A stretch of DNA of 64,000 nucleotides, from assembly GCA_015179045.1 (NCBI GenBank), contig WHUZ01000101.1, positions 1-64,000 on the forward strand. The letters are read 5' to 3'. The notes under the pieces are model-generated. The model made no database searches. It was not told where the DNA came from and worked only from the letters and a program-made list of their open reading frames with translations. Of the stretch, positions 22,307 through 32,954 are shown piece after piece (positions within the stretch are counted from its first letter, which is position 1; the number at the start of each line of letters is the position of its first letter). This stretch comes from Kalaharituber pfeilii. Lineage: Eukaryota > Ascomycota > Pezizomycetes > Pezizales > Pezizaceae. Made by a program: the position numbers and the translations under genes.

Positions 22307-24232
22307 TTACAAGTCCCATGCTCTGCGATCGTTCGTCTTTTGTGTCAAATTAGGGTCTTCCTCCTGTGATTCATCAGTATCAACTTCATTTGGCGCCTTT
22401 GAGTGCCGGACGCGCTTCCCCCATATCGCAAGGCCAAGCAGTAGCCAACAACCCACCACTACCGCTGGCACCCCCACTAGAGTTCCTATCCTTAGCGTTG
22501 TTGCGACATTAACACACGGGATCACAAAATCCCCTGCACCCCTGATAGGTTTCCCCTCCAAATCCTGTAACGCGTTATACTGTCTGAATTCTACAGGGAT
22601 GTCCGCATCGATATAAGCCAGCGCTGCATCTCTCAGAGTGTTCCTGCCCAGTAAGTACGCTGCCATCACCCACCGCTTCAAGTCCGCATGCACTGTTTCC
22701 CTCCGGTGGCTCGACAACAGTGCATTCGCCGCTCGCGATGCCGCAACCGCTCCCCATGGCATTCGACGCATCACTCGAGTCAGCAGAGGCTGATGAAATG
22801 AGGTTGCCAGGATTACCCAGATTCCGTCGGGAAGATCTACCAAGCCAGCAAGCTCGGGGCGGCGCCCAGGTACTATGCCGTTATACACGTGCCCAGGGTT
22901 CGGAACCATTGAGGAGAGTCGAGAGCCGAGGTGCATACCTTTGTAGCGCCAGGACACTTGCTCGACACAATGTAGCGGTGGACGACCTCCTAATGGAGGT
23001 GCAACTTCACCTTTCCCAAGCTGCCTCGTCAGGTACCAGGGATCAGTTCCTGCTGGTTTAAGGCCGTTCCCCGAGTTCGGGACGCATGCGAACCGGAATG
23101 GCAAACCGTGCTGGTAGTCATCAAAAGAGCTGTCCTCGAACATAACACCATTTTCCTGGCTTTCAGGCGTTCGGCATTCCAGATACCGCTCAACGGAAGT
23201 GCCAGACCCATAAATAGGTACCTCTACCGCCCACTCTTCACCTGGGAAAAACTCATAAAGATCGAATCCTGGAGTTGCGCCCTGACTGACATTCTCGGGG
23301 CCCCTGTACCAATCATACTCAAACTCGCACCTCCCAGAGACATGGAAGGACAAGTCCACAAGATGCTGCAATCCAAGCTCCCATCCGTAAATCTGAAATC
23401 CGTACTCCAGGTGATAATCGTCCTCTCCCATGCTCCCACGCTCCGTTTTATTGAATCGTTCTACTCTCACATGATCTTCTAGAGTTTTAGTGATCATCCC
23501 AGCGTCTAAGGTTAATAATGCTCGGTAGACTGCCTTGTCACGCATTTCATAACCGAGCTGCATCACCTGGAAGTCGAGATCAGATGATATTGCCCCTGCA
23601 CTGTCCTTGACATTATGGGTTTCAGAGAAACCAGAAAGATTGTAAGATGGGACCAAGACCATTCTGTCGTTGACTGGTGCAACGTGGCCAATGACAAGGG
23701 TGTCCGGCAGAAGAAGTCCAGCAACAAGACCACCCAAAACCATACCAAGCGCGAGTACGATTATAGATAGCCCGACAAAGAAATCACTCCATGTGCTTGC
23801 AGGAACCGGGTTGCTTTGTTGACCTTGTGATGTTAAACGTCCTCCAGGTGACGCTAGCCAGCGAACATGTCGCCCCCATCTGCTTGTCCTCTCTAACCTC
23901 TCCATGCGTTGACGTGCTACTTCTCTAATAACCTTGAAGCAAAATCGGGCCATGAGGCATGCGGCCTGAAAAGGCTCTGTCATCTCGTACTCTGCAATCA
24001 CCCTGATGGCCTTAGTACTGCGAAAGCGAGCCGGGACCAGTATGGGAATGGCGGTGGTGATCAGCAGCCACAATGCCATGAACGCAACACCTACAAGTAT
24101 GGTGTATGAGGAGATGATGATGCTTTCCCATTTAAAGGAGACCGCAACGGCAACTTTGGCACCTGAAGATTTGGGCATGTTGAACCGTTTATGAAGGTGG
24201 CATTGGGAAGGCTCGAAAGCGGTGTAGTCCAT
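22307..24232 (-). CDS. Fungal membrane protein of unknown function (641 aa)
   Basis: A single uninterrupted frame starts at ATG 24232. Membrane segments are visible at about residues 38-65, 151-176 and 582-604. Between the second and third lies a domain of about 400 residues with sequons (NLS, NKT, NVS) and several cysteines, so it is likely extracytoplasmic. A basic segment (about 100-130) stands between the first two segments, and the tail is short, charged and acidic. This resembles large hypothetical membrane proteins found in many ascomycetes, but I recognise no named family or catalytic motif. The stop at 22307 is only about 115 bp from the LINE fragment ending at 22191, so retroelements lie in or near its 3' UTR. 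The frame shows no damage. Confidence 0.75.
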   Translation of the reverse strand: MDYTAFEPSQCHLHKRFNMPKSSGAKVAVAVSFKWESIIISSYTILVGVAFMALWLLITTAIPILVPARFRSTKAIRVIAEYEMTEPFQAACLMARFCFKVIREVARQRMERLERTSRWGRHVRWLASPGGRLTSQGQQSNPVPASTWSDFFVGLSIIVLALGMVLGGLVAGLLLPDTLVIGHVAPVNDRMVLVPSYNLSGFSETHNVKDSAGAISSDLDFQVMQLGYEMRDKAVYRALLTLDAGMITKTLEDHVRVERFNKTERGSMGEDDYHLEYGFQIYGWELGLQHLVDLSFHVSGRCEFEYDWYRGPENVSQGATPGFDLYEFFPGEEWAVEVPIYGSGTSVERYLECRTPESQENGVMFEDSSFDDYQHGLPFRFACVPNSGNGLKPAGTDPWYLTRQLGKGEVAPPLGGRPPLHCVEQVSWRYKGMHLGSRLSSMVPNPGHVYNGIVPGRRPELAGLVDLPDGIWVILATSFHQPLLTRVMRRMPWGAVAASRAANALLSSHRRETVHADLKRWVMAAYLLGRNTLRDAALAYIDADIPVEFRQYNALQDLEGKPIRGAGDFVIPCVNVATTLRIGTLVGVPAVVVGCWLLLGLAIWGKRVRHSKAPNEVDTDESQEEDPNLTQKTNDRRAWDL

Positions 24233-24837
24233 TGTGTAAATTACCGAGAGCTGTGGATTGTGAGTACAAGTGACTTGTGCCTTGAGTGTTGACTTGATGG
24301 CGCACCCGAGGTTGACATAAAATATATATCAACGTACTGGGTAGTGACAAGTATGAGCTGTGCACCCCCTGGCAGACCATCTATACATCGTCAAAGGCCA
24401 GGGGTATTGTACTAAGACCCTCTCGCGCTGTCTGGATCCCAGACGGCTTTAGTTAGCCACATGATTCAGCCAACCAATTAAGTGGGCGATCGGCAGCTAA
24501 CTAAGGAACACTTTTTTTTATCGCATAGCTTTACATAGTACAAGCTTTAGAATCTGGCGTGTTTCCCAGCAGACTGGTTGACCGTCGCAGAACCCTGCAC
24601 CCACCAGTTCACGCCCTAGATACAAATGCGAGATACCAACAGATGCACACAAATTACATACGTTAAACTACTGCTAATTGCCTTAGAGTCAGCTCTAGCT
24701 TGAACTCACAGATGTAGTCACCCAACAAAACAACTCACTTAACTTAGTTTCTTGCACGCCCGCAGTTCGCCTTTGACTCTTGCTATGGGCTCCGTATCCG
24801 TCCAATCCAAGTATTAATGGTGGCATAAACTGTCTTT
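24233..24837. other. Intergenic, likely promoter side of the membrane-protein gene
   Basis: No frame, repeat or RNA gene is recognised. It lies upstream of the membrane-protein start, so it should hold its promoter, but no clear TATA box was identified. Confidence 0.4.
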
Positions 24838-24852
24838 ATTATCTAACCGATG

Positions 24853-25248
24853 GCAAGCTCAGTCGTCTCGCCATAGCCATTAGGGCGGCATGCGAGGAAT
24901 GATATAAAAAAAAAAAAAAAAAGAGCTCAGTCGTGTTATACCTGGATACGCACGCTGAGCTGGAGAGAGTGAGATCGGGAGTGAAATGGTTGAGGTCTTG
25001 CGTTTACGAATGGGACAGGGGACGGGAATAGACCGAGACTGGTTTTCATCCTTTACGCCTATAGCAACGGGACACTCACAGGCAGAACTTGTCACTTCCT
25101 CTTGAACCTCTTCACACTGGAGGAGCTGGGGATCACCACTTAAATGCTCGTGTTTTTTGGTTTTTCGTTTTATTTTCCTATTATCCCATATGTAACTAAA
25201 TCGCCATAGCCCTCAGGGCGGCATGCGATTACTGATTTAAAAAGAAAA
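24853..25248 (+). mobile_element. 5'-truncated ORF1-only retroelement with a nested tail insertion
   Basis: It is flanked by 'attatctaaccgatg' (24838-24852) and 'attatctaacggatg' (25249-25263), one mismatch apart. The body encodes 'VKWLRSCVYEWDRGRE' and a stop near 25030, and ends with a hairpin (25200-25229, A-T outer pair) and a short A-rich tail. A 57-bp hairpin insertion sits in its 5' part. The mismatched TSD and impure tail suggest it is older than the insert it carries. Confidence 0.8.
24867..24923 (+). mobile_element. Tail-only insertion (57 bp)
   Basis: TSD 'agctcagtcgt' lies at 24856-24866 and 24924-24934. Between the copies there is only the hairpin, starting at its first paired base 'ctcgc' (24867), then 'gaatgatat' and the A-tail. 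Confidence 0.9.
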
Positions 25249-25263
25249 ATTATCTAACGGATG

Positions 25264-25697
25264 ACTTGCTAAATAGTGCCGATCAGCACACAATTCAAAC
25301 GACCAAGGGGCAAGACGTCACAAAATTCACAAATTACTCGAGTGAATACACACATATGCAAGAACATCTAAATAAAGTTGGAAATCTTTTAAGCTTGAAT
25401 CTGTACCGCAATCGGTGTGGTTGCATGCATCTGCCCCACCTCAGGTTTCACAAGTAGTCTAGTTGGAGGCAGTTGGTGATGCAGGTGGGGCTATTATGGC
25501 CATGCGAGAAAAGGCCGGAGAAGCTGCTGACTGGGCCGATGTTAAGATCCTACTGGTATTTCCATGCAATTTTGCATCCAAAGTCAGGTACAGCCCTAGC
25601 TGCACCTGATCACAGAGCTGTAGCACCGCCTATAACTTGGCCCCCATCTGCACCACCTAAATGCCAGCAACGAGTATAACTGATTATTTTTATATAC
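25264..25697. other. Intergenic stretch without recognisable feature
   Basis: Only short frames are present. The segment near 25470-25680 reads as short Ala/Pro-rich frames without family resemblance. No RNA gene or repeat was noticed. Confidence 0.3.
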
Positions 25698-25707
25698 AGC
25701 AGAGTAC

Positions 25708-25834
25708 TTTTTTTCTTTTTCTTTTTTTTTCCCTTTATCATTAACCGCTTGCCGCCCTAGGGGCTACGGCGATATTTAAGTACTTGTAGATTGAGCAAAT
25801 ATAATAACATATGAAAAAGGCGAATAACATATGA
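25708..25834 (-). mobile_element. Short hairpin-tail insertion (127 bp)
   Basis: TSD 'agcagagtac' lies at 25698-25707 and 25835-25844. It is in minus orientation: an impure T-run, the inverted hairpin at about 25744-25773, then about 60 bp of non-coding 3' UTR. Confidence 0.8.
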
Positions 25835-25844
25835 AGCAGAGTAC

Positions 25845-26221
25845 ATACAGTGACCCGCAAGAGTCTTGGGGATTAGGCAATATTGGTATAAGTGTATCAT
25901 GCAATGCAGACTCGATCTGGTACAATGCAGGACACACTTATCCCAATCCTGCCTGACCTCCAAGCCTTTTTACGAGGTCACTGTATTACACTTTTCGCTG
26001 CTCCCTCCATAATGTCAGTTTTGTAGTACGTGTCACAACCCAGCTGAATACGTTCAGAAAACACCCCTCATGGTATAGGTTCACATTTTTTTTTTCTATT
26101 TAGGTCACAAACTCGTCCAGCCTATGGGTGGGAATCCTCTACCTTGAGCATGACCGCACACTAAATGGTATCTATTGTTGAGATGAGCGAGACCCGCTAA
26201 GGTCTGAGCCCACGTACTGCT
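25845..26221. other. Intergenic stretch without recognisable feature
   Basis: No convincing coding frame, repeat or RNA gene is seen between the two hairpin insertions. Confidence 0.3.
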
Positions 26222-26234
26222 ATAAACCTAACCA

Positions 26235-26290
26235 TCGTCATAGCCCGAAGGGCGGCATACGAGTAATGATATAAAAAAAAAAAAAAAAAA

Positions 26291-26325
<35 letters not shown>
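26235..26325 (+). mobile_element. Tail-only insertion with a (TAAA)n tail (91 bp)
   Basis: TSD 'ataaacctaacca' lies at 26222-26234 and 26326-26338. The insert starts inside the hairpin foot ('tcgt', pairing with 'acga') and has an A-run followed by about nine TAAA units. The tail probably expanded after insertion. It carries the T-A version of one stem pair. Confidence 0.88.
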
Positions 26326-26329
<4 letters not shown>

Positions 26330-26338
26330 ACCTAACCA

Positions 26339-27000
26339 GTGGACTTAATCAAGGGGAAATCCTATACACTTCATAGAGTTGTTTTACCAAAATATCCTAG
26401 GCTTCAATACTACTGTAGTCATGATTCGTTCCTGCACATAAGCGCCAAACGGGGTGTTGAACATTCCTCACCGTAGGTAGTATGTCTCGAGTGCTTCAAA
26501 ATGGGCATTACATTGCATATCATTTGACAGCACGATGATATTGGTACGGCCTTCATTTTCATGGTGTGACTGAATAAGAATGTTCCTATCCAGTCACATT
26601 CTCAAAGGACAGAGGCTTAGGCAAGTGTCACTAACTATAACTAACTATAAGCGACTGCGCATTCTACAACAGGCGACCTGTTGTATTAGATAAAACCGGG
26701 TTTTAGCTAATAAGACAAATATCCAATAATCCCCACTAGCCCAATTCAATGTTGATCTAATACGACAGGCTATCCAATATTATCCAATATGACAGGATCC
26801 AATATGACAGCTTCGACTAGTATACACAACTCCTGCCCAGAGTGCAGAACCAACAAAATCTTGATGAAGCTGTACTCGGGGGTGCTGGCGAATTATGCAG
26901 TGCCAAGTTACTCACGTGCAGCTGCCAAGGTACCTCCATTCGTACAGAGAACTGTACTCGTAGGCTCCAAATTAGTACTCGTACACGTCGAGTAGTCGCT
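26339..27000. other. Intergenic, with small palindromes
   Basis: No gene is recognised. 'tacaacagg'/'cctgttgta' around 26665-26685 forms a 9-bp stem with a 3-nt loop, and 'taaaacc'/'ggtttta' follows close by. 'ccaatat' words recur near 26710-26810. These may be ends of a decayed small transposon. Confidence 0.35.
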
Positions 27001-27009
27001 AGTTGAGCA

Positions 27010-27453
27010 GGCAGGTCTCAGAGTCTAGAGGCATAAGATAGGCAAGGAAGAGAGGCCAGAGGGAAGGTGGTGCGGGGAAGCCGAAGATGACAGCGGACCA
27101 TTGGGACGAAAGTACCCAGGAGGGGAAGACACGGTGAGGGACCCCCCGAAGGCAAAGGAGGGTGAAGGGAACCCCTTGGTCGAGATGCTGGAGTGGGCGG
27201 GGAGATAATCTGGGGTGGGGCGATGATTTTCTTTTCCATTATGCCAACTTGAGAGGCGGAAGGGTTTTGCTCGTACTTCTGTTTTGTTTTTTATTTTTTT
27301 TTCTTTATTACTCGCATGCCGCCTCTGTATTTCTGTTTACTGCTGGTAAAGTCGTTCAGTTTAATTATTTCTTTATTCTCCTTTATACTTAATCTCGCCA
27401 TAGCCCATAGGGCAGCACACGAGTACTGATAACAGAAAAAAAAAAAAAAAAAA
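27010..27453 (+). mobile_element. 5'-truncated LINE 3' end, finger region deleted
   Basis: The coding part shows 'RWCGEAEDDSGPLGRKYPGG' and 'NPLVEMLEWAGR' before a TAA near 27208. Compared with the long LINE, the middle of the zinc finger is changed. The 3' UTR carries a tail-only insertion in the opposite sense and ends with the hairpin (27394-27423, with a C/A mismatch in the stem) and an A-tail (27437-27453). Confidence 0.75.
27285..27330 (-). mobile_element. Tail-only insertion, truncated within the hairpin (46 bp)
   Basis: TSD 'ttctgttt' lies at 27277-27284 and 27331-27338. The insert has an impure T-run, 'attactcgcatgccgcc' and then stops, so only the 3' half of the hairpin is present. 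Confidence 0.75.
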
Positions 27454-27454
27454 C

Positions 27455-27898
27455 TTGAATAGTACAAAAGTCAAATGCAGCAGCAGCAGCAGCAGAGGTA
27501 CTAGAACTAAGCAAAGAACTAGAAAGCGTACGGGAAAGCAAGTCTCAGGTTCGAATAAATGCAAGCAGTCTTCTAACATTGATCAATATGATATTTCATG
27601 TTCATGTTGAGGCTCTTGTACTTCCCTTCATGGCGGTGCACCAACAAGTTACATGTTCAAATCGTTATCATAAAGGCAATACTGGTAATAGTACTAATTA
27701 GGTAGGGGAAATTGATAATCTTGATGTATACAGTACCATTGTTATCTCATGGACAGTTGTAATGCTTCCAATGACCTTTGGGCATAAGCGAGTATATATG
27801 TAGGTACCTCCAGGTATATTCATGTCCTGACTAGACTCGATGTGCGCGGCTAGACGGTGTTCCTCAGGGACACCACGTATTTTTCAGGAACCTTAGTC
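27455..27898. other. Intergenic stretch without recognisable feature
   Basis: A CAG trinucleotide run at about 27477-27495 is the only simple repeat. No coding frame of note is present. Confidence 0.35.
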
Positions 27899-27899
27899 T

Positions 27900-29136
27900 T
27901 AGTGTTCCCAACGGGCTGGCCTGGACCATAACAATCCAGGCCTCGGCCATGAGGTCGGCCTGGGCCAGTCCAGAACAAAGACATGAGAGAATAAGAGATG
28001 GTGAAATAAACACACGCGGTATCTGAAAGAATAATGGGTGGCGAGATAAATACACCTGCAAAGAATGAGAGGTGGTGAGATAAACACATGCGATATTTGA
28101 GCTCAATCGGAAAGAATAATAGACCGTGAACTAAATACACGTGGAAAGAATCATAGTTGTGAAATAAATAGACGCAACATGTGACCTCAATTTGAAAAAG
28201 TAATAGCTGGGCGAAATGAACACACGCGGAAAAATAGTAGATGGGGAATAAATGCGGGCGATATGTGACCTCAGTTTGAAAGAATAATAGGTAGGCGAAC
28301 TAAATACATGCGGAAAGAATAATAGGTGGTGAGAGGAATAGCCGGGGTATGTGACCGCAGTCCCTACGAGTGGATATTTATCAGGATTGAAATTATACCT
28401 AAATGGTCTGAACTTGTTGGCCGCCTGGACCGGTCTGGTCCGCCTGGACCGGCCTGAATAGCATCAACCAATCAGTAACTGAGATTTTGGGTCTTTGATC
28501 ATCAAGATCAGCATATATCCCTTGAATGACTGCAACCAATTAGCAGCTGAAGAACTGCCTTGGCCACATATCTATATTTTTAGACAATGTACTATACATA
28601 ATAACTGACTGAATTGAGTAATTTCCATTATCATACAGCCAGCACCAGGTCATCTGGCGACTGTGCTTATACATGTAAGATTGTCAGAATAGCCCTTAGA
28701 CCGTTTCAGATTTTAGGTACTGTAGATGCGAAACTGAAAAAGTGGAATTGAGAAGATATTGACTGCGAAAAGTGGGAGGAGAATGCAGATTACTCTGCTA
28801 TGGTGTGGGAAGGATTACACGGGTGCCTACCTGAACTTAGATGACCAGAACGAGAACACTGAACACTGAATACCGAACACAGTAAAAAATGGACATCATA
28901 GTGAACCGAACTCTTCAATGAAAATAGCTACCTTAGCACACAGGCTGAAACTGGTGATGCTCGTAGTGTTTGCGCGAACTGGTCTGCCTGAACCGGCCCT
29001 GCCATAGGCTGGTGCTTGTATGTGGGGTTACGTGACTCAAAAAAAAAAAAGAAAAAAAAAAACCAGCCTCAATGGCCTGAACGGCCTGCATGTTTGAGGC
29101 CATCGAAAGTTCCGCCGGGGCCTGAACATTGGGAAC
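27900..29136. mobile_element. Non-autonomous hAT-like element, copy 2
   Basis: It starts 'tagtgttcccaacgggc' and ends 'cattgggaac', matching copy 1 (10034-11700) along its length. The same subterminal repeats around 'gaataataggtgg' fill 27985-28345, and the same right half ('gcatatatccc', 'ccttggccacata') follows. The flanks 'ccttagtct' and 'cctagtct' are a probable diverged TSD. It lacks the retroelement found in copy 1 and has one to two minisatellite units. An A-run at 29039-29062 may be another small insertion. No transposase is encoded. Confidence 0.78.
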
Positions 29137-29138
29137 CT

Positions 29139-29158
29139 AGTCTGTTCGCGAACAGACT
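29139..29158. repeat. Perfect 20-bp palindrome
   Basis: 'agtctgttcgcgaacagact' follows the hAT-like copy directly. It shares 'gttcgcgaac' with the TIRs of the element at 8420-9537, and 'ggccaggctagaac' near 29193 recalls that element's end, so a remnant of that family may lie here. Confidence 0.6.
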
Positions 29159-29159
29159 A

Positions 29160-29807
29160 TCATAGTCAGTTTGTAAACCAACATATGTGCGTGGCCAGGC
29201 TAGAACACGTATACTTGCTATTTTAATTTCAGTTTTTCTGTGTATTCACTCATGTGTATAAGTGTGCGGATCATGCAACTCTTTGCTCAAATAGACTTAA
29301 TATTATGGACCTTAGATTCCTCCGCTTGATAGTTACGAGAAATTTGAGTGCCTGATGTAAGGAGCGGATGAATTGCAGGCGTGAAGCTTAGTGAGTTCTT
29401 GGCTGGTGGTAAGGTCTTGTCTTGCTTACAGCTTAGTCATCGGATGGTGATATAAAAATAGGAATGAGGATCGGTAGTTACGGGCTTCTTCTTTTTGACT
29501 TGTATTTTGACATGAGACTGCCTATGCGGTTGCGTATGTTCTGTGATACGAATTGACTGCTTTATTTTGTCCTACACTACTGCTAAGCTATTGATAGCCA
29601 ACCAAGTTTTAACTAGATCCGGTCCTCTCGAACATAGACTACATAGTATTGCCGTATACTCTCTGCCTGTCCACAGGAGTAGTTTTAGTCAGCACGCACA
29701 ACACCATCTATAGCACGTTGCCAAGCTTCCAAACACAGCACCCCATGCTTGCAACAGGCCTCAAATAGAACTTCTCGAAGAACCTCATCCACCTGCCGAC
29801 TTAATTG
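29160..29807. other. Intergenic stretch without recognisable feature
   Basis: No coding frame, RNA gene or clear repeat is seen apart from the possible TIR remnant at its left edge. Confidence 0.3.
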
Positions 29808-29872
29808 TTTTTTTTTTTTCTTTTTTTATATCAGTACTCGCATGCTGCCCTACGGGGCTGCCGTCTAGGGTG
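29808..29872 (-). mobile_element. Degenerate hairpin-tail insertion
   Basis: A T-run, then 'atatcagtactcgcatg' and a damaged hairpin whose 5' side no longer matches the consensus. No TSD was found, so it is probably an older insertion. Confidence 0.5.
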
Positions 29873-30481
29873 GCTTCGCTCTTTACAAATGGACCGCACA
29901 CTTAAGCCAGATTACAGCGCACTTGCGGGTGGAATGAACGGGAATGAGTATTAAAAGAAAGGCACATTGTTTTGGTACATAGAACCGCAACTGACTTTTG
30001 TGAGTTTGTTGCGGCACCAGATAATCTGGGATATGCAGCCGCATTATTCGTACTCAATTCGTCCCATTTGCTGTATTGTTCGAATAACCTCTCAATGCAT
30101 CCCTGAATCAGTGGCGGGGACGCCACATTTATCGAGCCAGTTTGAACAATTAGTATTTTGTCCGAACCCTTGGTGAATCGCTCCTGTAACAGCAGTGGTG
30201 AATCGAATCGAATTCTCGAAAAGGTTGACATAATGAATTGCGGCTGGATGGAGCTACGCGGAAGTAGGCTTAGCTTCGTACCGATCAAGATCGTTTCCAG
30301 TACCCTCTTGCGTGCTGACAAATACGATAGACTGTCGCGAGATCTAGGTGCTTATTGTCATGCAAGGGTGTTTTCCGTGGCTGCATTTTAGAGTGGGGGC
30401 CTGACGGCTCAGCGCCTCATCCTTACCGAAACTGAAAACCATCGCAGAAATTGATTGCTCCAAGTTCTGTTTGCTAATACC
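29873..30481. other. Region upstream of the first BTB gene
   Basis: A minus-strand frame of 139 codons (30321-29902) lies here, but it resembles nothing I know, and its composition does not set it apart from chance, so I do not call it a gene. The region should contain the BTB gene's promoter. Confidence 0.3.
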
Positions 30482-31848
30482 ATGGCCACTACCTCCTCGA
30501 TATTCGGAGAGACAGAGACTCGCCCTGGTCAGGAGATGCCGGCAGCCCAGAAAGGACAGGACCGTGCAATGGAAGCGAAACAGGACAATCCGTCGGCATC
30601 ACCTGGAAAGGTCTGCAACATTTCGTTCGATGAGCACGGAGATGTCATTCTCGTACTTCCATCTCCGGACTCAACTGGAACTGCCCGCTTCCAAGTCAAC
30701 TCTAGCGTCTTATGTCTTGCATCGCCCGTATTCCGCGCGATGCTGGGCCCAGATTCTGCTTTTAAGGAAGCAAAGGCTCTGGCTGCTATTAGTACGGATC
30801 CAACAAGGCCACCCCTTGAACTATCTCTGGACGACGACCCAAATGCGTTCGCGATCATTCTGCGAATCATCCACCTTCAGTTTGACTGGGTACCCACTAC
30901 ACGCCCGATTGACGAGGGAATACTATACAAGATGGCAATAGCCTGCGATAAATACGATATGAAACTTGCACTTAAATATTGGTTTAAAAAATGGACTTCG
31001 GTAATTGGAGATTCTAGTCTACCCCTCCCAGTACAAAAGATGCAGGGGCCGAGATGGCTGTTCATGGCCTATGCTTTCGCTCACGAAACCCTGTTCAGTG
31101 AACTATCACTGCAACTGATTCTCCAATGCCATGTCAATAAAGCTGGTCAATTATACCTGCCTAACGTGAAAAATGGAAAATTGGACAACTTTATACCGCA
31201 ACCTGTGAAAGGTAGGAGTTCATTATTTTGAAACGTCATCTTGCCCTGTCCTGAACTGACGCTGGCCTCTGTGACTGTACAGACGCAATCTCAGCCGCTC
31301 GTCAACAGACTCTGGAAGCGTTCTTTGACTGTGTTCATAGGCAACTAGAGCAATATATAAGTACCACTGGTTCTCCAGTGCTCAAATGCCACTTCCAGCA
31401 CGAAAGTTGTGACGCAATGAATTTGGGTCTGCTGATACTCGAATTCAGAAGGCTAAATGTCTATCCCGAAGCCTCCGCTGTCCACAATCGATCAGTTATG
31501 GAAGTCAAACAGCACCTAGAAGGACTCAGGTTTCCCTCTCACATAACGTTAAATAAAGCAGTTGGAGCATGCTGTGACGCGCCGGAGTTTCGAGAATGCC
31601 ACACAGGTGGTAGTTATTGCTTGCAGTGTGTTACTTGCAAAAGCTGTGGGCGTCGTTACAAACCGGCTGTCTCGTTGTGCAATCACGCCCCACATTGTTC
31701 CCCGGTTCCGAAGTTCAAGGAAGAGCTGCAAAAAATTGTGGATCAAGTTAAAGGCCTTGACTATTCCCAATATTCCCGCGATAAAAAGCATGCATCAACA
31801 CAAGTCCCGCCTCATACTGATTTGTGGAACGTCGTTCAGTATACCTGA
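30482..31848 (+). CDS. BTB/POZ domain protein with C-terminal cysteine cluster
   Basis: Two exons, 30482-31211 and 31283-31848, with a 71-bp intron (gtagga...acag), give about 431 residues. The start is the ATG in 'accatgg' at 30482; an upstream in-frame codon is not needed. A BTB fold spans about residues 50-165, with 'DVILVLPSP', 'FQVNSSVLCLASPVFRAML' and 'YDMKLALKYW'. The C-terminal part has a Cys-rich cluster ('CCDAPEFREC', 'CLQCVTCKSCGRR') that could bind zinc. BTB domains mediate dimerisation or Cullin-3 binding. Proteins of this shape are numerous in filamentous ascomycetes and mostly uncharacterised. The second BTB gene at 36706 has a similar layout with other cysteine spacing. No damage is visible. 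Confidence 0.85.
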
Positions 31849-32229
31849 CAAGCACGTATATTTCCTTATATTTCATCTCCTGGTTACTCGCATGACCAAC
31901 CTTGTTATATTTTATCGGCTGAGTGCTTGCATGACTTACCTCGAACATTCATTTCCTTTCTTTGAAATTCAATTCTCTAGTTGTTAAGTGGCGCTACTAC
32001 CCTGTGAATTTCATTGTTGTTTCTTAACATAGCAAACATATAAGATATCAATTGTAACATGAAAATGGGTTCGTTTCACATTTGCTTTCTGCCTGTTGGC
32101 CCTGTGTGCATGCATCGTCTGTAGCATTATCCATATCGACGTCCAATCGGAGCGTTCTAAGGCCATAGACAAAAAGGGCGTTGCTAGATCGATCCATAAT
32201 GTTAAAATTGATCACGATGCTGTGGCAAT
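31849..32229. other. Intergenic, 3' side of the BTB gene
   Basis: No coding or RNA feature is recognised. It probably includes the 3' UTR of the BTB gene. Confidence 0.3.
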
Positions 32230-32290
32230 TTCTTTTTTTATTTTTATATCATTGCTCGCATGCCGCCCCTGTGGGCTATGGCGAGGTTAG
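32230..32290 (-). mobile_element. Hairpin-tail insertion, impure T-run
   Basis: A T-rich run, then 'atatcattgctcgcatg' and the inverted hairpin with the C-G outer pair ('ctcgc'/'gcgag' on the minus strand). The boundaries are uncertain because no TSD was found. Confidence 0.65.
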
Positions 32291-32299
32291 GTACAAAAG

Positions 32300-32770
32300 A
32301 GATAGATAACAGGAACTGATAGTACCCTCGCACATGACAATACGGCAAATGCTTTTTGGTCAACGCCCTGCACCACAAACCACGGTCATCGATGGCCGCG
32401 ACACGCATATACAGACAGCAGGCTGGCGGGGTTTGGAATGACTGAAACCCTCATCTGCCCACTCCTTTCATACAACGTCCATGTCTTCATTATCCCACAA
32501 GCTCTTCCTCTCCGTGCACTCTGAATTCATATGCCCAAAGAATAGATAATTCCGATGGGAAGCTAAATTATACAGCCGCCGAGGGTGCAACAATCTGCAG
32601 CTGCACTTAGCATAGGCTCTTGACGGGAATACGATATTCAAGAGATCGCAGTACATGCGTTTTTGGCAGGAATTGACATTCAATCTCGCGACACTAATGA
32701 TTGGGTCCCTCTTGAATTCGTATCTACATTATTTTCAAGAGCCTCTGCTCATGAATCGCATACATCCATC
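32300..32770. other. Intergenic stretch without recognisable feature
   Basis: Only short chance frames are present between the two hairpin insertions. Confidence 0.3.
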
Positions 32771-32776
32771 CTCAAT

Positions 32777-32850
32777 TTTTTTTATTTATTTTTTTTTTTT
32801 TTTTGTATCAGTACTCGCGTGCCGCCCTAGTGGCTATGGCGAGGTTCTAT
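32777..32850 (-). mobile_element. Hairpin-tail insertion near the 3' end of the F-box gene
   Basis: A T-run, then 'gtatcagtactcgcgtg' and an inverted hairpin (C-G outer pair). It ends about 105 bp downstream of the F-box gene stop and so may lie in its 3' UTR. The TSD is not clear. Confidence 0.65.
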
Positions 32851-32954
32851 ACATATAAGTAAATCCACCCCCCTTCAAGCAGGCTCCTCATATTACCCTC
32901 ATTCGTTTACATAATCCAATCAGGTGTGCGAGGGACGTTCCGATCCTCAACCTA

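Noticed and set aside
29902..30321. 139-codon minus-strand ORF upstream of the first BTB gene
   Set aside because: No domain, no repeats, no related copy in the window, and the length is compatible with chance.
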